A DNA stretch of 64,000 nt from Crenothrix sp. D3 (GCA_002134785.1 MBQZ01000011.1:19099-83098), one strand, 5' to 3'. Shown: positions 27,164-37,078, numbered from the stretch's first letter. Notes: generated by a model not told the origin, from the letters alone. A program made the numbers and translations.

Positions 27164-27847
27164 CTAACGAGTGTAGGTGCTATTAATAAACCGAATATGT
27201 TTTTTTGAGTCCGAAAAATGCTTGTCTAGTACCGTCGTCACTTCTGTATAGTCAATGATACTGTTGTTATTTTTCAAAATATGTTCTGCTAGAGCAGTAA
27301 TTGCGTACCAATGTGAATAATCATTGATAAAATCAAACGCCGCCAAAAATAGCTCATTCACTTTCTCTTTCTGTTGCTGCTCATTGGGAACAAAGCACTG
27401 AAGATAGTCATTAACAACTTCCAGATCAGATGCACCACCATAGTTGTGTAGTACATTCAGCGGCACTAGAAGCGGGCTAATCAGTTCATTATCGCGATGT
27501 GCAACATAGTGTGCTTCCGCTAACGACCCGACTAATAAATTGGTAATATCGGCTTCAAAGGCTTGTTGATAAACGTGTTTTTGTTCGATAAAACTTTGAT
27601 TATTAGCTTGTTCAACTGAAACAGGTAAGGTATGAATCAAGCGACCGCCTTCTATTTTGGTCATGCAATTATCATGGTTGCATGAACAATTTTTCATAAT
27701 AATCTGAAAAAAAACAGGGGGGAGCTGTTTTTGTTTATTGCCAAAATAAACTGCTGCTGCGTGCCCCGCCTCATGAATAGCAGTTTTTTTGCTGAGTTCA
27801 ATACAATCGATAGCATCAAAGTCGTTAGGTGTATGTTTACGTTTCAT
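27164..27847 (-). CDS. Small HEAGH-motif metallopeptidase-like protein
   Basis: ATG 27847 is preceded by GAGGT at good spacing and gives MKRKHTPNDFDAID, 227 residues. The only diagnostic segment is KKTAIHEAGHAAAVYFGN, which contains the HExxH zinc motif in the form HEAGH used by FtsH-type (M41) peptidases. No AAA+ domain or clear membrane helix is present, so it resembles only the protease part. Cysteine-rich NCSCNHDNC follows and could bind a metal. The remainder is helical. It is isolated in the genome context, and catalytic activity is inferred from the motif alone. Confidence 0.65.
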   Translation of the reverse strand: MKRKHTPNDFDAIDCIELSKKTAIHEAGHAAAVYFGNKQKQLPPVFFQIIMKNCSCNHDNCMTKIEGGRLIHTLPVSVEQANNQSFIEQKHVYQQAFEADITNLLVGSLAEAHYVAHRDNELISPLLVPLNVLHNYGGASDLEVVNDYLQCFVPNEQQQKEKVNELFLAAFDFINDYSHWYAITALAEHILKNNNSIIDYTEVTTVLDKHFSDSKKHIRFINSTYTR

Positions 27848-28027
27848 GGTGACCTCGGCGTTGAAAAAATGCAAATCAGCATGACCCGCTCGCATTTAGA
27901 AAAAAATATGTGATTACAGTCAGTACAACCCACCAAGAGTTAGTGAAAAAAGTTCCGTCCTACCGTCACTATTCTTGCTTAAGAAGGTAGAAAGAGCAAT
28001 AACTCAGAATGGTGTATTAATAGATAG

Positions 28028-28142
28028 AAAATGGATACTAAAAATATCTAATTTATAAAATGGATACTATAAATATCCGATTATACAGATAATGGCATTA
28101 AAGTGAATACTAAAAATACCCAATACTGCAAATATCCAATAC
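28028..28142 (+). repeat. Imperfect direct repeats (ATGGATACTAAAAATATC type)
   Basis: Inside the 660-base gap before pntA, about four AT-rich units of 27-40 base spacing recur: AAAATGGATACTAAAAATAT, AAAATGGATACTATAAATAT, AAGTGAATACTAAAAATACC and a shorter GCAAATATCCAATACT. They could be iteron-like binding sites or a decayed minisatellite. The rest of the gap has no gene I can support. Confidence 0.55.
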
Positions 28143-28361
28143 TACGTTTATAACGTAAAAATCACCTTATGCAACGCGATGAGATGCACCATATAAAAAT
28201 ATGACTTTCCGAGGAGGAAAATGGTGTTTCACGAGCCACAGTATCTTAGCTATTCTTAAATTACTGATGAAATGTGGTAAATTGCCGCGTGTCAGATTGT
28301 CGCAGTAGCTAAACATAATAATGTACGCTAATCATAAGATGTGCTGAGATCGTTTGTGGTG

Positions 28362-28389
28362 ATGCGCGGTCTATCATCCGCGCATTTTA
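28362..28389 (+). terminator. Hairpin upstream of pntA, possible terminator
   Basis: ATGCGCGG pairs with CCGCGCAT across an 8-base loop, followed by TTTAT. It is terminator-like but with a short T tract. It lies 120 bases before pntA, so it could equally be a leader hairpin. Confidence 0.35.
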
Positions 28390-28507
28390 TAGTGCTATTC
28401 ACTCAGGATAGGTTTTTATTGAAAACCTACCCTCAATCTTCTATGCTCAGTGGCTTTAGTTTCAATCAGAAACCAAAACGCCCTAAATTACACCCATAGG
28501 AGACTGT

Positions 28508-30043
28508 ATGAAGATTGGTATCCCAAAAGAAATTCACCAAGGTGAAAAACGTGTTGCGACAACGCCCGACGCTGCCGCACAAATTATGAAGTTAGGCTTT
28601 ACTGTTTGCATAGAAAGCGGCGCGGGGTTAAACGCTGATATTTCTGATGCGGCTTATCAAGCGGTCGGCGTGGAAGTGGTCGCCGATGCAGCAACTCTGT
28701 GGCGTGAAGCAGATATAGTCATGAAAGTTCGCGCTCCAGAGCCGCAAGAAGTTGATTTAATGTCCAATGGTGGACGACTGATTAGTTTCATTTGGCCTGC
28801 ACAACAGCCCGAATTAATGGACAAGTTAGCCGCGAAGTCTGCCACTGTATTGGCAATGGACAGCGTGCCGCGAATGTCACGAGCGCAAAAATGTGACGCG
28901 CTGAGTTCAATGGCAAATATCGCAGGTTATCGCGCTATTATCGAAGCGGCACAGCATTTTGGACGCTTTTTCACAGGACAAATCACAGCAGCAGGTAAAA
29001 TACCACCCGCTAAAGTATTAGTCATCGGCGCAGGGGTTGCAGGTTTGGCGGCAATCGGTACAGCCAAAGGTATGGGCGCGATTGTGCGTTCATTCGATAC
29101 CCGTCCCGAAGTTAAAGAACAAATCGAAAGCATGGACGCGGAATTTTTAATGCTGGACTTCAAAGAAGAAGGCGGCGGCACAGGCGGTTATGCTAAAACC
29201 ATGTCGCCTGAATTTATCGCCGCTGAAATGGCGTTATTTGCGGAACAAGCTAAAGAAGTCGATATTATCGTCACCACCGCGTTAATTCCGGGTCGTCCCG
29301 CGCCGAAACTCATCACTGCTGACATGGTAGCTTCCATGCGAGCGGGTAGCGTGATTGTCGATTTAGCCGCTGAACAAGGTGGTAACTGTGAGCTTACTGA
29401 AAAAGATGCTGTGGTTATTAAACACGGCGTGACTATTATCGGTTATAGCAATTTACCCAGCCGTTTAGCCAATCAATCCAGCCAACTCTACTCCACCAAC
29501 TTACGCCATTTACTCACTGAACTGTGTCCGAAAAAAGACGGCGTAATTAATGTCAATATGGAAGACGAAGTGATACGCGGCACAACGGTGATTAAAGAAG
29601 GCAAAATCACTTGGCCACCACCGCCACCGACTTTATCCGCCGCCCCTGCAAAGGCAACTGCAACCGTTGCCGCTGCTGTCGATCATGTGTCAGTCGCTAA
29701 ACATCCGTTTAAAGAACTGTTACCGCTGCTGATAGCGGGTTTAGTATTATTCAGCGTTGGTGCAGTCGCACCCGAATCATTCATGGCGCATTTCACCGTG
29801 TTTGTCTTAGCCTGTTTTGTTGGCTATCAAGTAATCTGGAATGTCTCGCCTTCTCTGCATACTCCGTTAATGAGCGTCACTAATGCGATTAGCGGCATTA
29901 TTGTCATTGGCGCGTTAGTACAGATTTCCGCACCCGATACCACCGTTAGGGTATTGGCAGGACTTGCCACGCTTATTGCCTCTATCAATATTGCAGGTGG
30001 CTTTTTAGTCACTCGTCGTATGTTAGAAATGTTTAGAAAATAA
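28508..30043 (+). CDS. pntA: Proton-translocating NAD(P) transhydrogenase, alpha subunit
   Basis: This 511-residue alpha subunit moves hydride between NADH and NADP+ using the proton gradient; in RuMP methylotrophs it is a useful NADPH source. Residues 1-370 are the NAD(H)-binding domain, starting [20 protein letters not shown] and with nucleotide fold [20 protein letters not shown]. After a proline/alanine linker come four hydrophobic helices at 400-505, so it is the full-length E. coli-type alpha, not the split form. AGGAG precedes the ATG. pntB follows after 12 bases. Confidence 0.97.
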   Translation: MKIGIPKEIHQGEKRVATTPDAAAQIMKLGFTVCIESGAGLNADISDAAYQAVGVEVVADAATLWREADIVMKVRAPEPQEVDLMSNGGRLISFIWPAQQPELMDKLAAKSATVLAMDSVPRMSRAQKCDALSSMANIAGYRAIIEAAQHFGRFFTGQITAAGKIPPAKVLVIGAGVAGLAAIGTAKGMGAIVRSFDTRPEVKEQIESMDAEFLMLDFKEEGGGTGGYAKTMSPEFIAAEMALFAEQAKEVDIIVTTALIPGRPAPKLITADMVASMRAGSVIVDLAAEQGGNCELTEKDAVVIKHGVTIIGYSNLPSRLANQSSQLYSTNLRHLLTELCPKKDGVINVNMEDEVIRGTTVIKEGKITWPPPPPTLSAAPAKATATVAAAVDHVSVAKHPFKELLPLLIAGLVLFSVGAVAPESFMAHFTVFVLACFVGYQVIWNVSPSLHTPLMSVTNAISGIIVIGALVQISAPDTTVRVLAGLATLIASINIAGGFLVTRRMLEMFRK

Positions 30044-30055
30044 TCGGAGAATACG

Positions 30056-31450
30056 ATGACACACAGTTTAGTTGCGATGTCTTACATCGTTGCCACCATT
30101 TTATTTATTTTAAGTTTAAGTGGCTTAAGCAATCAGGAAACCGCCAGAAAAGGTAATTATTACGGTATGTTAGGCATGGCAATTGCCATTATTGCCACCA
30201 CCTTAAGCGCGTCTGTTACCTCTTACACCATCTTAATAGTTGCAATTTTAATCGGTGGTTCGATTGGTGTTAGAGCAGCCTCAAAAGTTGCCATGACTCA
30301 AATGCCTGAATTAGTCGCTATCATGCACAGCTTAGTTGGTATGGCAGCCGTGCTAGTTGGTTACGCTAATTTCATGGACAACACTATTGTTATTGAAGGC
30401 GTAGAAAGAACCATCCACGAATTGGAAATTTACCTCGGCATCTTAATTGGTGCGGTTACATTCTCAGGTTCAGTGATTGCTTTTTGCAAACTCAGCGAAA
30501 GAATCAGCGGCAAACCGTTATTATTGCCCGCACGGCATTGGTTTAACTTAGGTCTATTAATCAGCTCTATTGTATTAGGTTGGATGTTCTTACACGCTCT
30601 GGAAACAGGCGGCAGCCCATTAATCCCACTCGCAATGATGACCGTGATTGCCTTGATTTTTGGTGTCCACATGGTAATGGCAATCGGCGGCGCGGATATG
30701 CCCGTCGTGGTTTCCATGCTCAACAGCTATTCAGGTTGGGCAGCGGCAGCAACAGGTTTCATGCTTAACAACGACTTATTAATCGTCACTGGCGCGTTAG
30801 TTGGTAGCAGTGGTGCAATTCTGAGTTACATCATGTGCCGCGCCATGAATCGCCATTTCTTAAGCGTCATCGCAGGTGGTTTTGGTACTGCCTCAGGTGG
30901 TGAAGCCGCAGCCATTGAAGGCGAAGTGCAACCAATAGAAGCCGAAGAAACCGCGCAGTTATTATTAGCCGCAAAAAATATCATCATCATTCCTGGTTAT
31001 GGCATGGCAGTCGCCCAAGCTCAGCACACGGTCTATGAAATCACCAAACTGCTACGCGATAAAGGCAAAAAAGTCGGCTTCGGTATTCACCCCGTCGCAG
31101 GTCGTATGCCCGGCCACATGAACGTATTATTAGCAGAAGCCAAAGTCCCTTATGACATCGTGTTTGAAATGGATGAAATTAACGAAGACTGGGGCAAAGT
31201 CGATGTCTCCATCGTCATCGGCGCGAATGACATCGTAAATCCATCGGCAATCACCGACCCCAACAGCCCCATTGCAGGTATGCCTGTATTGGAATGCTGG
31301 AAAGGTGAAACCACGATTGTGCTAAAACGCAGTATGGCTTCAGGTTATGCAGGCGTGGGTAATCCGTTGTTTGTGATGGAGAACACGCGGATGTTATTTG
31401 GTGATGCTAATGTTACAATGCAGGCGGTGTTGAAGGCGTTGCGGGGGTAA
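30056..31450 (+). CDS. pntB: Proton-translocating NAD(P) transhydrogenase, beta subunit
   Basis: This 464-residue beta subunit has about eight or nine N-terminal transmembrane helices, followed by the NADP(H)-binding domain from about residue 290. The latter shows [39 protein letters not shown] and the [10 protein letters not shown] motif. GGAG lies upstream of the ATG. It pairs with pntA in one operon. The protein is complete and canonical. Confidence 0.97.
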   Translation: MTHSLVAMSYIVATILFILSLSGLSNQETARKGNYYGMLGMAIAIIATTLSASVTSYTILIVAILIGGSIGVRAASKVAMTQMPELVAIMHSLVGMAAVLVGYANFMDNTIVIEGVERTIHELEIYLGILIGAVTFSGSVIAFCKLSERISGKPLLLPARHWFNLGLLISSIVLGWMFLHALETGGSPLIPLAMMTVIALIFGVHMVMAIGGADMPVVVSMLNSYSGWAAAATGFMLNNDLLIVTGALVGSSGAILSYIMCRAMNRHFLSVIAGGFGTASGGEAAAIEGEVQPIEAEETAQLLLAAKNIIIIPGYGMAVAQAQHTVYEITKLLRDKGKKVGFGIHPVAGRMPGHMNVLLAEAKVPYDIVFEMDEINEDWGKVDVSIVIGANDIVNPSAITDPNSPIAGMPVLECWKGETTIVLKRSMASGYAGVGNPLFVMENTRMLFGDANVTMQAVLKALRG

Positions 31451-31581
31451 GTTTCTCTTCCACGAAAAACACGAAAGGCAAGAACATAGGATGGGCTGAC
31501 GCAAGGAAGCCCATCTTTCGCGATTGATAGGCTTCGTACCTCAGCAGCTTATCCTACCACTATTAAAGAAATACTTCTGTC
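31451..31581. repeat. Intergenic palindromic repeats after pntB
   Basis: CTTCCACGAAAAACACGAAA is the same motif as in the inverted repeat at 61198-61270. It is followed by AGGATGGGCTGACGCAAGGA with an inverted partner near AGCTTATCCTAC. No gene is present. Confidence 0.5.
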
Positions 31582-32358
31582 ATGACTCGAATTTTCCGTT
31601 ACGCCTCTAACAGCTGTCAACCACTCTCTCAAAATGAACAACACTCGTTTGCTATGGATCATGCTTTACGATTGTACACCGCAAACGCCATTTATAGTTT
31701 TATCCCCAAAAATGCTTGTTCGACTATGCGTCTTTCTTTGGCATTGGCAAATGGTTGTATTCGGGATAAGAAAGATTTTAATTGGATTCATGCAAATAAC
31801 GCTACCTTCAGAACAGATTTAGCCAGTGTGCAACTAGCCGCTTACACTTTTGTTATTTTACGTTGTCCTTATGCTAGATTAGTGAGTGTGTATCTTAGTA
31901 ATATTGTTAAAAAATATGGACAATATTCAGTGACTAGTCATCCAACTAGTTTTGATTATTTTGTACGAGAATTGCAAAACAACGATTTTAGATATTCAGA
32001 TATACACTGGCGACCACAAGTCGATTTTCTGCTGTATGACCAATATGATGATTATTTTTCCTTGGAAGAATTTAGTCACGCAGCTAAGTATCTAAGAGGT
32101 AAAATTAATTTATCTATCGTTGATGCACGAAATTTAACTAAACATGGAATGGATAGATTCACTCTGATGGGTGAGAGTGGTGAATATGCTTATCACTCTG
32201 CTTTTTCTATTATGCAATTGCAGTATGCAGGGCAATGCCCTTCTCCATTGGCATTGTATACCGATGAATTAATTGCGATTGTCAAAGATTGTTACCGTGC
32301 TGATATTGAGTTATATAAATCGATATTTGGATCAAAAAAATTGATGTTTAACCCGTAA
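31582..32358 (+). CDS. Sulfotransferase family protein
   Basis: This 258-residue protein contains the two PAPS-binding elements of the Sulfotransfer_2 group. The 5'-phosphosulfate loop is IPKNACSTMRLSLAL near residue 35. The 3'-phosphate element is VILRCPYARLVSVYLSN near 95. Bacterial members modify surface polysaccharides or small molecules. No polysaccharide genes lie next to it; the nearest related function is the FkbM methyltransferase 20 kb away. The start at 31582 is the first ATG, with no clear ribosome binding site, and a later start at 31645 is possible. Substrate unknown. Confidence 0.78.
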   Translation: MTRIFRYASNSCQPLSQNEQHSFAMDHALRLYTANAIYSFIPKNACSTMRLSLALANGCIRDKKDFNWIHANNATFRTDLASVQLAAYTFVILRCPYARLVSVYLSNIVKKYGQYSVTSHPTSFDYFVRELQNNDFRYSDIHWRPQVDFLLYDQYDDYFSLEEFSHAAKYLRGKINLSIVDARNLTKHGMDRFTLMGESGEYAYHSAFSIMQLQYAGQCPSPLALYTDELIAIVKDCYRADIELYKSIFGSKKLMFNP

Positions 32359-32415
32359 GGCGTATTAGCGATAGCGCAATACCGCTATTGCCTATTGCGC
32401 CCTTGTATTATAGCC

Positions 32416-32512
32416 CTGTAGGGTGGGCAAACGGCTCTATCGTTTGCCCACGCTGAATTGGCATAATCGGTGGGCAAGCAAAAAGACGCTTGCCCACCCT
32501 ACCTGACCGAAG
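32416..32512. repeat. Palindromic repeats in the gap after the sulfotransferase gene
   Basis: TAGGGTGGGCAAACGGC with CGTTTGCCCACG forms one hairpin. GGTGGGCAAGC with GCTTGCCCACCCTACC forms a second. The remainder of the 349-base gap has a CGGGGTATGTTACCCCG palindrome and GGGGCGGG...CCCGCCCC. These are REP-like; no gene is seen. Confidence 0.65.
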
Positions 32513-32707
32513 CGCGACGGGGTATGTTACCCCGTCGCAACGTTTTGATTGTGAGGTTGCGCTGAACATCATCATGCCAGAATTCAAACATTTGGGGCGG
32601 GTTGAATAACCCGCCCCGCATCAGTCTTGGGATAGATGGCAAAGCAATCAAGAAGAAACTAAAAAGGAATAATTGAATTATTCAAATTAATTTTACTCTG
32701 ACCCTAT

Positions 32708-33178
32708 ATGTCGAAAATTCGCTTTATTATTAAAAGATTATCTAATCCGCGTGTTAGAAGACGTTTAAAAATTGGACTGTCTCTCTACGGTTGCATCATT
32801 CTACTTTGCTTAGTATTTAAGATCGCCTATGACATCGGTTACTTTAATGCAGAGGCATTAAAACAAGAAAAAAACGCACAATTACCCACGACTAATCCCG
32901 TACTCACTACAGAAAAAGCCAAACAAATTGTTGCAGCTGCATTAAAAGAAGACCCCAGTAATCCGCAAACACTTGTTATCCAATTGATAGATAGTAATCC
33001 GCATTTTGCCATTATTATGATTGAAAAAAATAAAATAAAACAAATCGCTTATATTATCGATATGCGTTTATTTTTTATCGGCAATTTATTTAATGCCGAA
33101 GGCTATAATCTAACCGAAGGCATGGAAAATCAATATGATCTTAAGCGTGAAAATTATAATAGTGGCGCAGTAAAATGA
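32708..33178 (+). CDS. Single-pass membrane protein of unknown function
   Basis: This 156-residue protein has a basic N terminus (SNPRVRRRLK), one transmembrane helix at ~22-42 (LSLYGCIILLCLVFKIAYDI) and a soluble domain after it that should face the periplasm. The domain has an EKAKQIVAAALKEDPSNPQ helix and a beta-rich part. I do not recognise the family. It is upstream of the Septu-like pair, separated by a 120-base gap with a palindromic repeat, so operon membership is doubtful. Confidence 0.6.
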   Translation: MSKIRFIIKRLSNPRVRRRLKIGLSLYGCIILLCLVFKIAYDIGYFNAEALKQEKNAQLPTTNPVLTTEKAKQIVAAALKEDPSNPQTLVIQLIDSNPHFAIIMIEKNKIKQIAYIIDMRLFFIGNLFNAEGYNLTEGMENQYDLKRENYNSGAVK

Positions 33179-33191
33179 TACAGTCATCAGC

Positions 33192-33228
33192 GTAGGTTGA
33201 GTTGCCGCTTTTTGGCAACCCAAACTAC
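33192..33228. repeat. GTAGGTTGGGTTGC-family palindrome, copy 1
   Basis: GTAGGTTGAGTTGCC and GGCAACCCAAACTAC form a hairpin. Related copies are at 53472-53560, 54378-54414 and 62421-62506, always between genes. Confidence 0.65.
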
Positions 33229-33298
33229 AAACAGTCGCGATTGATGGGCTTCGCACATCAGCCAATCCGATGAACGTCAATACTTTTCGATAATAACT

Positions 33299-34462
33299 AT
33301 GTACCTTGAAAAAATAAACATTACCGAATTTCGCGTATTAAAAGATATTGAAATTAGTTTTCAAACACCTGTGCCTGAACAAACGGAAGGTACAGAGACG
33401 GGGAATGTCATTAACGTTATTGCGGGGGTGAATGGTTGCGGTAAAACCAGTTTGTTGGATGCTATTTTTGATAATTTTAAAGACCAACAATGTAGTTCCA
33501 ATGCACGCTCAAATATCTCAATTTTCCTCCCTGAATTTCATTTCTTTTCCAGATACGGTTTTGACCAAATTGGTTTTTTTAGAATAGTTGAACAGTTAAT
33601 CGAAATAAACACAGAAAAACTCCCACCTTATGACGCACCACGAATTATTTATTTACCCTCACAGCAAAGTTTTTCATATCAACCTATTTCACAATTAAGC
33701 GTTCGTTATCAATTCAGTGAAAAAATAAATACTGCCGCTATTTTGGGAAATGCCGAATTTTACATAAAGGAATACATTATTAGTCATGAACGGGCGAGTT
33801 TTGAGCCAAATCCCGATAAACGCACAAAACAAGCTGTTGATTCGTTTAATGCCAAGTTTTTAGATGCCCAATTATTAACGCAATTATCGGGTTTATCCAA
33901 AGAACAGTTTAATCGTCCTGTTTTTACCAACGTAGCCAACCAGCAGGTTACTATTGAACAATTAAGTGATGGTGAAAAACAGCTTTATGCGCGAGTGATT
34001 GCCTTAATGCTGATTGAACCACGAAACTCGATTATTCTGATTGATGAACCAGAAATTGCTTTACACCCTGCTTGGCAACAAAAAATCATGCAAATATACG
34101 CACAGATTGGCAAAAATAATCAATTTATCGTCGCCACGCATTCACCGCAAATTTTAAGTAGCGTTCCCTATCAAAATTGCATTTTATTAACTAAACAAAA
34201 CGGCAAAATACAAGCACTGCATTTACAGCATCCACCTTCTGGCATTGATATAAATTCCATTTTGTCTGAAATCATGGGCGCAGAGCCTAGACCGAAAGAA
34301 CTGCTTGATTTGTACACCCAATACAGACAGTTTGTTGAAGATAGACAAGAAAATAGCGAAGCCGCAAAAGCCATTAAAGCGCGATTATTGAGCCAAGAAA
34401 GTGAGCATTCGGAATTTATGCAGGAAATGGCATTTTTAACAGAATTACGGGATTCTGCATGA
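33299..34462 (+). CDS. ptuA: AAA-family ATPase, PtuA-like (Septu system)
   Basis: This 387-residue RecF/SMC-like ATPase has Walker A AGVNGCGKTSLLDAIF near residue 45, the ABC-type signature QLSDGEKQLYARVIAL near 225 and Walker B SIILIDEPEIALHPAW, then the H-loop FIVATHSPQIL. Its stop overlaps the start of an HNH nuclease gene by four bases. AAA ATPase plus a TIGR02646-type HNH protein is the gene pair of the Septu antiphage system, also found as the effector of retron Ec78. It is shorter than some PtuA proteins. The ATPase call is certain; the Septu call rests on the partner. Confidence 0.8.
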   Translation: MYLEKINITEFRVLKDIEISFQTPVPEQTEGTETGNVINVIAGVNGCGKTSLLDAIFDNFKDQQCSSNARSNISIFLPEFHFFSRYGFDQIGFFRIVEQLIEINTEKLPPYDAPRIIYLPSQQSFSYQPISQLSVRYQFSEKINTAAILGNAEFYIKEYIISHERASFEPNPDKRTKQAVDSFNAKFLDAQLLTQLSGLSKEQFNRPVFTNVANQQVTIEQLSDGEKQLYARVIALMLIEPRNSIILIDEPEIALHPAWQQKIMQIYAQIGKNNQFIVATHSPQILSSVPYQNCILLTKQNGKIQALHLQHPPSGIDINSILSEIMGAEPRPKELLDLYTQYRQFVEDRQENSEAAKAIKARLLSQESEHSEFMQEMAFLTELRDSA

Positions 34463-35097
34463 GATATATCAAAAAAAATAGCTCGCCCGATTTTTTTGAA
34501 CAAGAAAAACAGCAATTAAATAATAATGCCGCATGGGATGAATTGCATTGCAAAACACAATTGCGTTTGCATTTAATCGCAGAACAACAAACCCTATGCG
34601 CTTATTGTGAGCGCGGAATTGAAGAAACAAATACCCATATTGAACATATAGTCGAACAATCCAATAAGTCAGAATTGCGTTTTGATTATCAGAATTTAAT
34701 CGCCTCTTGCAATGGCGATTTGTGTAATCCAGAAGCTAAAGAAAATTTTCGTCCTGAAGACATACATTCTTGCGGACATAAAAAAGGCAGTGGCACTGAT
34801 AGTAATCTTTTTTTAAATCCAGTTGCTGTGCAGGATATTGGCGAATATTTTTCATATCACAAAGAAATTTGTTCTATTATTGCCAGTGAAAAAGATAGCA
34901 ATAAGGCGAATTACACCATCCAATTACTTAATTTAGATAATCCTAGGCTGAATAACGAACGTCATCACGCGCGGACTGCTTTGGCTAAAGTAGTAAAAAC
35001 TATGCCAAATGCTAAACAAAAAATCAGTCAATTACTGGCAAAAGAACGAGCGTTTATTTCTTTTCTTCGGTTTTATTACGCTGCATTCTTTCCTTAA
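34459..35097 (+). CDS. ptuB: HNH endonuclease, PtuB-like (Septu system)
   Basis: This 212-residue protein starts with MRYIKKNSSPDFF and has a zinc-finger-type HNH core: LCAYCERGIEE, THIEHIVEQS and YQNLIASCNGDLC, with further Cys/His at IHSCGHKKGS. These match the TIGR02646/PtuB family of nucleases. The ATG lies inside the ptuA stop (ATGA), indicating translational coupling. It probably degrades nucleic acid when released or activated by the ATPase on infection, by analogy with Septu. No reverse transcriptase gene is adjacent, so this is not a retron. Confidence 0.8.
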   Translation: MRYIKKNSSPDFFEQEKQQLNNNAAWDELHCKTQLRLHLIAEQQTLCAYCERGIEETNTHIEHIVEQSNKSELRFDYQNLIASCNGDLCNPEAKENFRPEDIHSCGHKKGSGTDSNLFLNPVAVQDIGEYFSYHKEICSIIASEKDSNKANYTIQLLNLDNPRLNNERHHARTALAKVVKTMPNAKQKISQLLAKERAFISFLRFYYAAFFP

Positions 35098-35157
35098 ATG
35101 AATGCGGGGCAAAGTAAATATTTATTTTATAGTCAACAACATTACAAAGAGAAAAAA

Positions 35158-35508
35158 ATGAAAAAATTAATCCCGCTACTAACTGTATTACTGTTGATAA
35201 GTGACCCAACTATTGCGGCAGATAAAGTCGTAAAATGTCAGGTAGACAGTGCTGGTGAGCAGGTATATAAAGGCAAGTGTCTGTTTATACCTGATACAAA
35301 AGGTTCTTTTGCACTGGCCAACCCCCAAAAAAATAAACCCTTGTTCGATGGCATTACGGATGTGAGTGTGTTTATTATTGAAAAGGGCGTTGCTGAAGTG
35401 CGCGGCTTGACTACGGATGGTATTAATTCACGCTGGGGTGAAGCTAAAAGGTCTACAGAAGATAAGGCGTGTTGGGTAGGTGAAGATTTTAAAGTGTGTG
35501 CATGGTAA
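35158..35508 (+). CDS. Small secreted protein of unknown function
   Basis: The ATG at 35158 follows AAAGAGAAAA and begins a clear signal peptide (MKKLIPLLTVLLLISDPTIA). The upstream part of the ORF-track frame is likely untranslated. The mature domain is about 96 residues with four cysteines (KCQV, KCLF, KACW, KVCAW) that could form two disulfides. I do not recognise the family. It follows ptuB closely but is exported, so a defence role is not implied. Confidence 0.65.
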   Translation: MKKLIPLLTVLLLISDPTIAADKVVKCQVDSAGEQVYKGKCLFIPDTKGSFALANPQKNKPLFDGITDVSVFIIEKGVAEVRGLTTDGINSRWGEAKRSTEDKACWVGEDFKVCAW

Positions 35509-35550
35509 CTGTGAACTGATTGTAACTGTTCTACACGCCACAAACGCTAC

Positions 35551-35602
35551 AAACGCCACTAAATAATTTCACCGACAAAAAACAACCACAATGGACATTT
35601 TG
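35551..35602 (+). repeat. Duplicated leader segment, truncated copy
   Basis: ACGCCACTAAATAATTTCAC and the following CAACCACAATGGACATTTT closely match 37079-37132, which is the leader and start codon of the membrane-protein gene at 37121. Here the frame closes after seven codons (MDILSRS). The rest of the 302-base gap has an ACTCCAAC-type inverted repeat and no gene. Confidence 0.6.
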
Positions 35603-35810
35603 TCTCGTTCCTAAGCCATGTAGCTCGCAGGTTGGAGTGAGGCACTAACTCCAACATTGACATTGATGTGTCGGAAATGAAATTGCAAATCCCAACAAAA
35701 ACAAGTAATACTGTGCAAATGTTGGGGTTCGTACCTTACCTCAACTTACGAAATGTTATTAATTTTAACAAGCGCGATTGAAATTACACCTATCTATCTA
35801 ACTACACACC

Positions 35811-36992
35811 ATGTCAGAACCCACCGAAACGCCTAATAAAACCCATTGCCAACGTGACCAACCTGCTGGTTTTTTAGAAAAAATCGGCGTTCACTATTAC
35901 CAACACCTGACCAAAAAAACAGGCTTAGATACCTTAGAAACCCTCGCCATTGATGACTTACCGCCCGATGAAATCATGACATCATTGGCGGAAAGTCTCA
36001 CTAACTTTGCCGCCATCATCGCCTTTAGCATCGGTGCGTTGACCACCGTGGTCAGCGTCTGGTTTGAATGGAAATATGCAGGACATCTGAGTAACGTCCT
36101 GTACTACAGTTGCTATACTCTGATAATTATCGTCATGCTAGCCATAGAAATGACGGTGTTATTTTGGTTAGGATTAAGAACTGTACACGGACTCGCCTGC
36201 CTGACAGGGCATCACGGCATGAATGATGACAGCTTAGCCGATACTGACACCGTACCGAATATGCTGGCACGCGCTGCCTTAGAAGTCCCTGATCCTGTTA
36301 TCCACTACCTCGGCATAGACCCACTCAAACACATACCAAAAACCCAGCTTCTGTTTGTTGGCGTGTTATACAAAGCTAAAGTGTTACTCAGTAGCTTACT
36401 GATAAAATTTATTCTCGTGCGTTTGTTTGGTAAAGGTAGTTCACGCTTAGGCTTTCAATGGGTTGCCATCCCCGTGACAGGAATATGGGATGCTTTTGTC
36501 ATGTACAAAGTCGCCAAAGAAGCCAGACTACGCCTATTCGGACACCGTCTAGCCCGCCATATTGCCGATGACATCATGCAGCCTGAATTGATGGATAAGC
36601 TATCACCCAAAGCCAGAGAAGGCGCGATTCGTGCCGTCGCCACCACAATGGTGCTGTCGCAAAACCACCACCCTAATATGCTGGTACTATTGATAAAAAT
36701 GTGCGAAACCTTCACCGTCAAAGAAGACAGTGAATACGATAACTGGACAGACTTCCTCGCCCTACTCAACGAAGTCACTGAACCCGAACGCTACTTCATC
36801 CTAGACCTACTCTGCGTCTCTGCCGCCTTCGATGGACACCTATCCAAACTTGAACGCGAACACCTCCCCCAAGCCTTCGCCGAACACACCGATGTTTATA
36901 TGAGCCGCATTGAAGAATTGATAGCCGCTTTATTAAACGGTCGTTTACACAAAGCGAAAGAACTGTGTAAGCTGGATTTTGAGGCGGGTTGA
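35811..36992 (+). CDS. Membrane protein with TerB-like C-terminal helices
   Basis: This 393-residue protein has two N-terminal transmembrane helices (near 60-80 and 100-122). A second hydrophobic region follows (LLFVGVLYKAKVLLSSLLI near 180, then WVAIPVTGIWDAFVMYKVAK). The soluble C-terminal part ends with FILDLLCVSAAFDGHLSKLE, a TerB-like acidic helical motif also seen in tellurite-resistance-type proteins. It resembles uncharacterised proteins I associate with the name LBF_2804, a weak recollection. The context is a defence-like island between a Septu pair and a TerD-nuclease gene. Function unknown. Confidence 0.65.
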   Translation: MSEPTETPNKTHCQRDQPAGFLEKIGVHYYQHLTKKTGLDTLETLAIDDLPPDEIMTSLAESLTNFAAIIAFSIGALTTVVSVWFEWKYAGHLSNVLYYSCYTLIIIVMLAIEMTVLFWLGLRTVHGLACLTGHHGMNDDSLADTDTVPNMLARAALEVPDPVIHYLGIDPLKHIPKTQLLFVGVLYKAKVLLSSLLIKFILVRLFGKGSSRLGFQWVAIPVTGIWDAFVMYKVAKEARLRLFGHRLARHIADDIMQPELMDKLSPKAREGAIRAVATTMVLSQNHHPNMLVLLIKMCETFTVKEDSEYDNWTDFLALLNEVTEPERYFILDLLCVSAAFDGHLSKLEREHLPQAFAEHTDVYMSRIEELIAALLNGRLHKAKELCKLDFEAG

Positions 36993-37078
36993 GTCCACTA
37001 TGTAGTCTTGTAGATTGAAATAAACCTGTTTGAGCGTAAGCGAAAACAGTGTTTTCAACAAATCGTTCACGCATTACG

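Noticed and set aside
28221-28259. 12-codon frame with a perfect GAGGAGG site (MVFHEPQYLSYS)
   Set aside because: Too short and not linked to a regulated gene; the strong site alone does not support a leader peptide.
33299-35097. Retron Ec78-type system
   Set aside because: PtuA/PtuB-like genes are present but no reverse transcriptase or msr-msd region is visible nearby.
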